From Rubrivivax sp. (GTDB lineage: Bacteria > Pseudomonadota > Gammaproteobacteria > Burkholderiales > Burkholderiaceae): a stretch of DNA of 13,127 nucleotides. The stretch lies in the NCBI GenBank assembly GCA_004211235.1, contig SEEY01000037.1, forward strand, positions 1 to 13,127, in the 5' to 3' direction. The translations under genes and the position numbers were made by a program. The notes under the pieces were generated by a model. It made no database searches and was not told where the DNA came from. It saw only the letters and a program-made list of their open reading frames with translations. Within the stretch, counting starts at the first letter, position 1; each line of letters starts with the position of its first letter. Shown here in pieces: positions 12,770-13,127 of the stretch.

Positions 12770-13127
12770 GGCGCTCAAAGCCACCATCCACAAAGCCCAG
12801 CTCCAGATCGCCGACATGGACCGCCATGTCTACGGCGACCACAACCTCACGCTGGCCTGCCACCCGAGCGAGACCGAGGAGCGCCTGATGATCCGCGTGC
12901 TCGCATTCGCGCTGAACGTGACGGCCGACGATCTCAACGGCCGGCTGGAGTTCACCAAGGGCCTGTCCGATGTCGACGAGCCCGACCTGTTGCAGCTTGA
13001 TCTGACGGGCGAGGTGCAGCACTGGATCGACCTCGGCCAGCCCGATGACCGCCGCCTGATGAAGGCCCACGGCCGCGCGCGCCGCGTCAGCGTCTACAGC
13101 TTCGCGTCCAGCACGCCGGTGTGGTGG
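12768..13127 (+). CDS. yaeQ: YaeQ family protein (partial, 3' end outside window)
   Basis: An open frame of 120 codons runs from ATG 12768 to the window edge. It matches YaeQ from its first residue: MALKATIHKAQLQIADMDRH, then TLACHPSETEERLMIRVLAFAL, LEFTKGLSDVDEPDL, WIDLGQPDDRRLMKAHGRA and the segment ending PVWW. The full family length is about 180 residues, so roughly the last third is missing. YaeQ proteins have a PD-(D/E)XK nuclease-like fold. An E. coli member was reported as a suppressor affecting haemolysin-related transcription in an rfaH mutant, but the molecular function is unsettled. The start codon lies inside an 11-bp tandem repeat, and the gene is divergent from the secreted helical protein gene. 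Confidence 0.9.
   Translation, partial: MALKATIHKAQLQIADMDRHVYGDHNLTLACHPSETEERLMIRVLAFALNVTADDLNGRLEFTKGLSDVDEPDLLQLDLTGEVQHWIDLGQPDDRRLMKAHGRARRVSVYSFASSTPVWW

Overview
The window is G+C-rich (well over 60% by eye) with strong third-position G/C bias. Short overlapping starts (GTGA, TGATG) and the protein families present suggest a betaproteobacterium of the order Burkholderiales, perhaps the Rubrivivax/Leptothrix/Comamonadaceae side. The genus is inference; no rRNA or marker gene is present. It looks like ordinary chromosome: no insertion sequence, integrase, CRISPR array, tRNA or rRNA was seen, and no stretch over 300 bases lacks a gene.

Layout. (1) Positions 1-1435, plus strand: the tail of a receiver-containing signalling protein (probably a hybrid histidine kinase), overlapping by 4 bases a response regulator with an HD-GYP cyclic-di-GMP phosphodiesterase domain. 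(2) 1461-3151, plus: a short TrhO/YceA-type rhodanese (tRNA uridine hydroxylase family), overlapping by 4 bases a membrane-anchored alpha/beta hydrolase. (3) 3177-8089, plus: a complete polar amino acid ABC importer. Its order, binding protein - second binding protein - permease - permease - zinc deacylase-like protein - ATPase, matches the Pseudomonas aotJQMOP arginine/ornithine operon, except that the binding protein gene is tandemly duplicated and no argR follows. A YbaN/DUF454 membrane protein gene sits 10 bases after the ATPase. (4) 8473-11879, minus: a secreted serine hydrolase of the beta-lactamase/EstB family and an M3 zinc peptidase of the Dcp type, with touching reading frames. (5) 11968-12630, minus: a secreted, highly charged, Ala/Glu/Lys-rich helical protein with two cysteines, followed by a strong intrinsic terminator. 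(6) 12768-13127, plus: the start of yaeQ, cut by the window end.

How it works together. The importer would collect a basic amino acid, and possibly a second related ligand through the divergent paralogue, in the periplasm. It would pass the ligand through the two permeases using the ATPase. The AotO-like protein has a full zinc carboxypeptidase/deacylase site and would act in the cytoplasm on an unknown substrate, perhaps an acylated amino acid.

Most worth a second look: the duplicated binding protein, which has lost the acidic pocket residue; the enzyme inside the transporter operon; an intrinsic terminator whose U-tract abuts the ribosome binding site of the M3 peptidase; the two-cysteine helical protein; and an 11-bp tandem repeat running into the yaeQ start codon. 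None of these amounts to a clearly new system from sequence alone.
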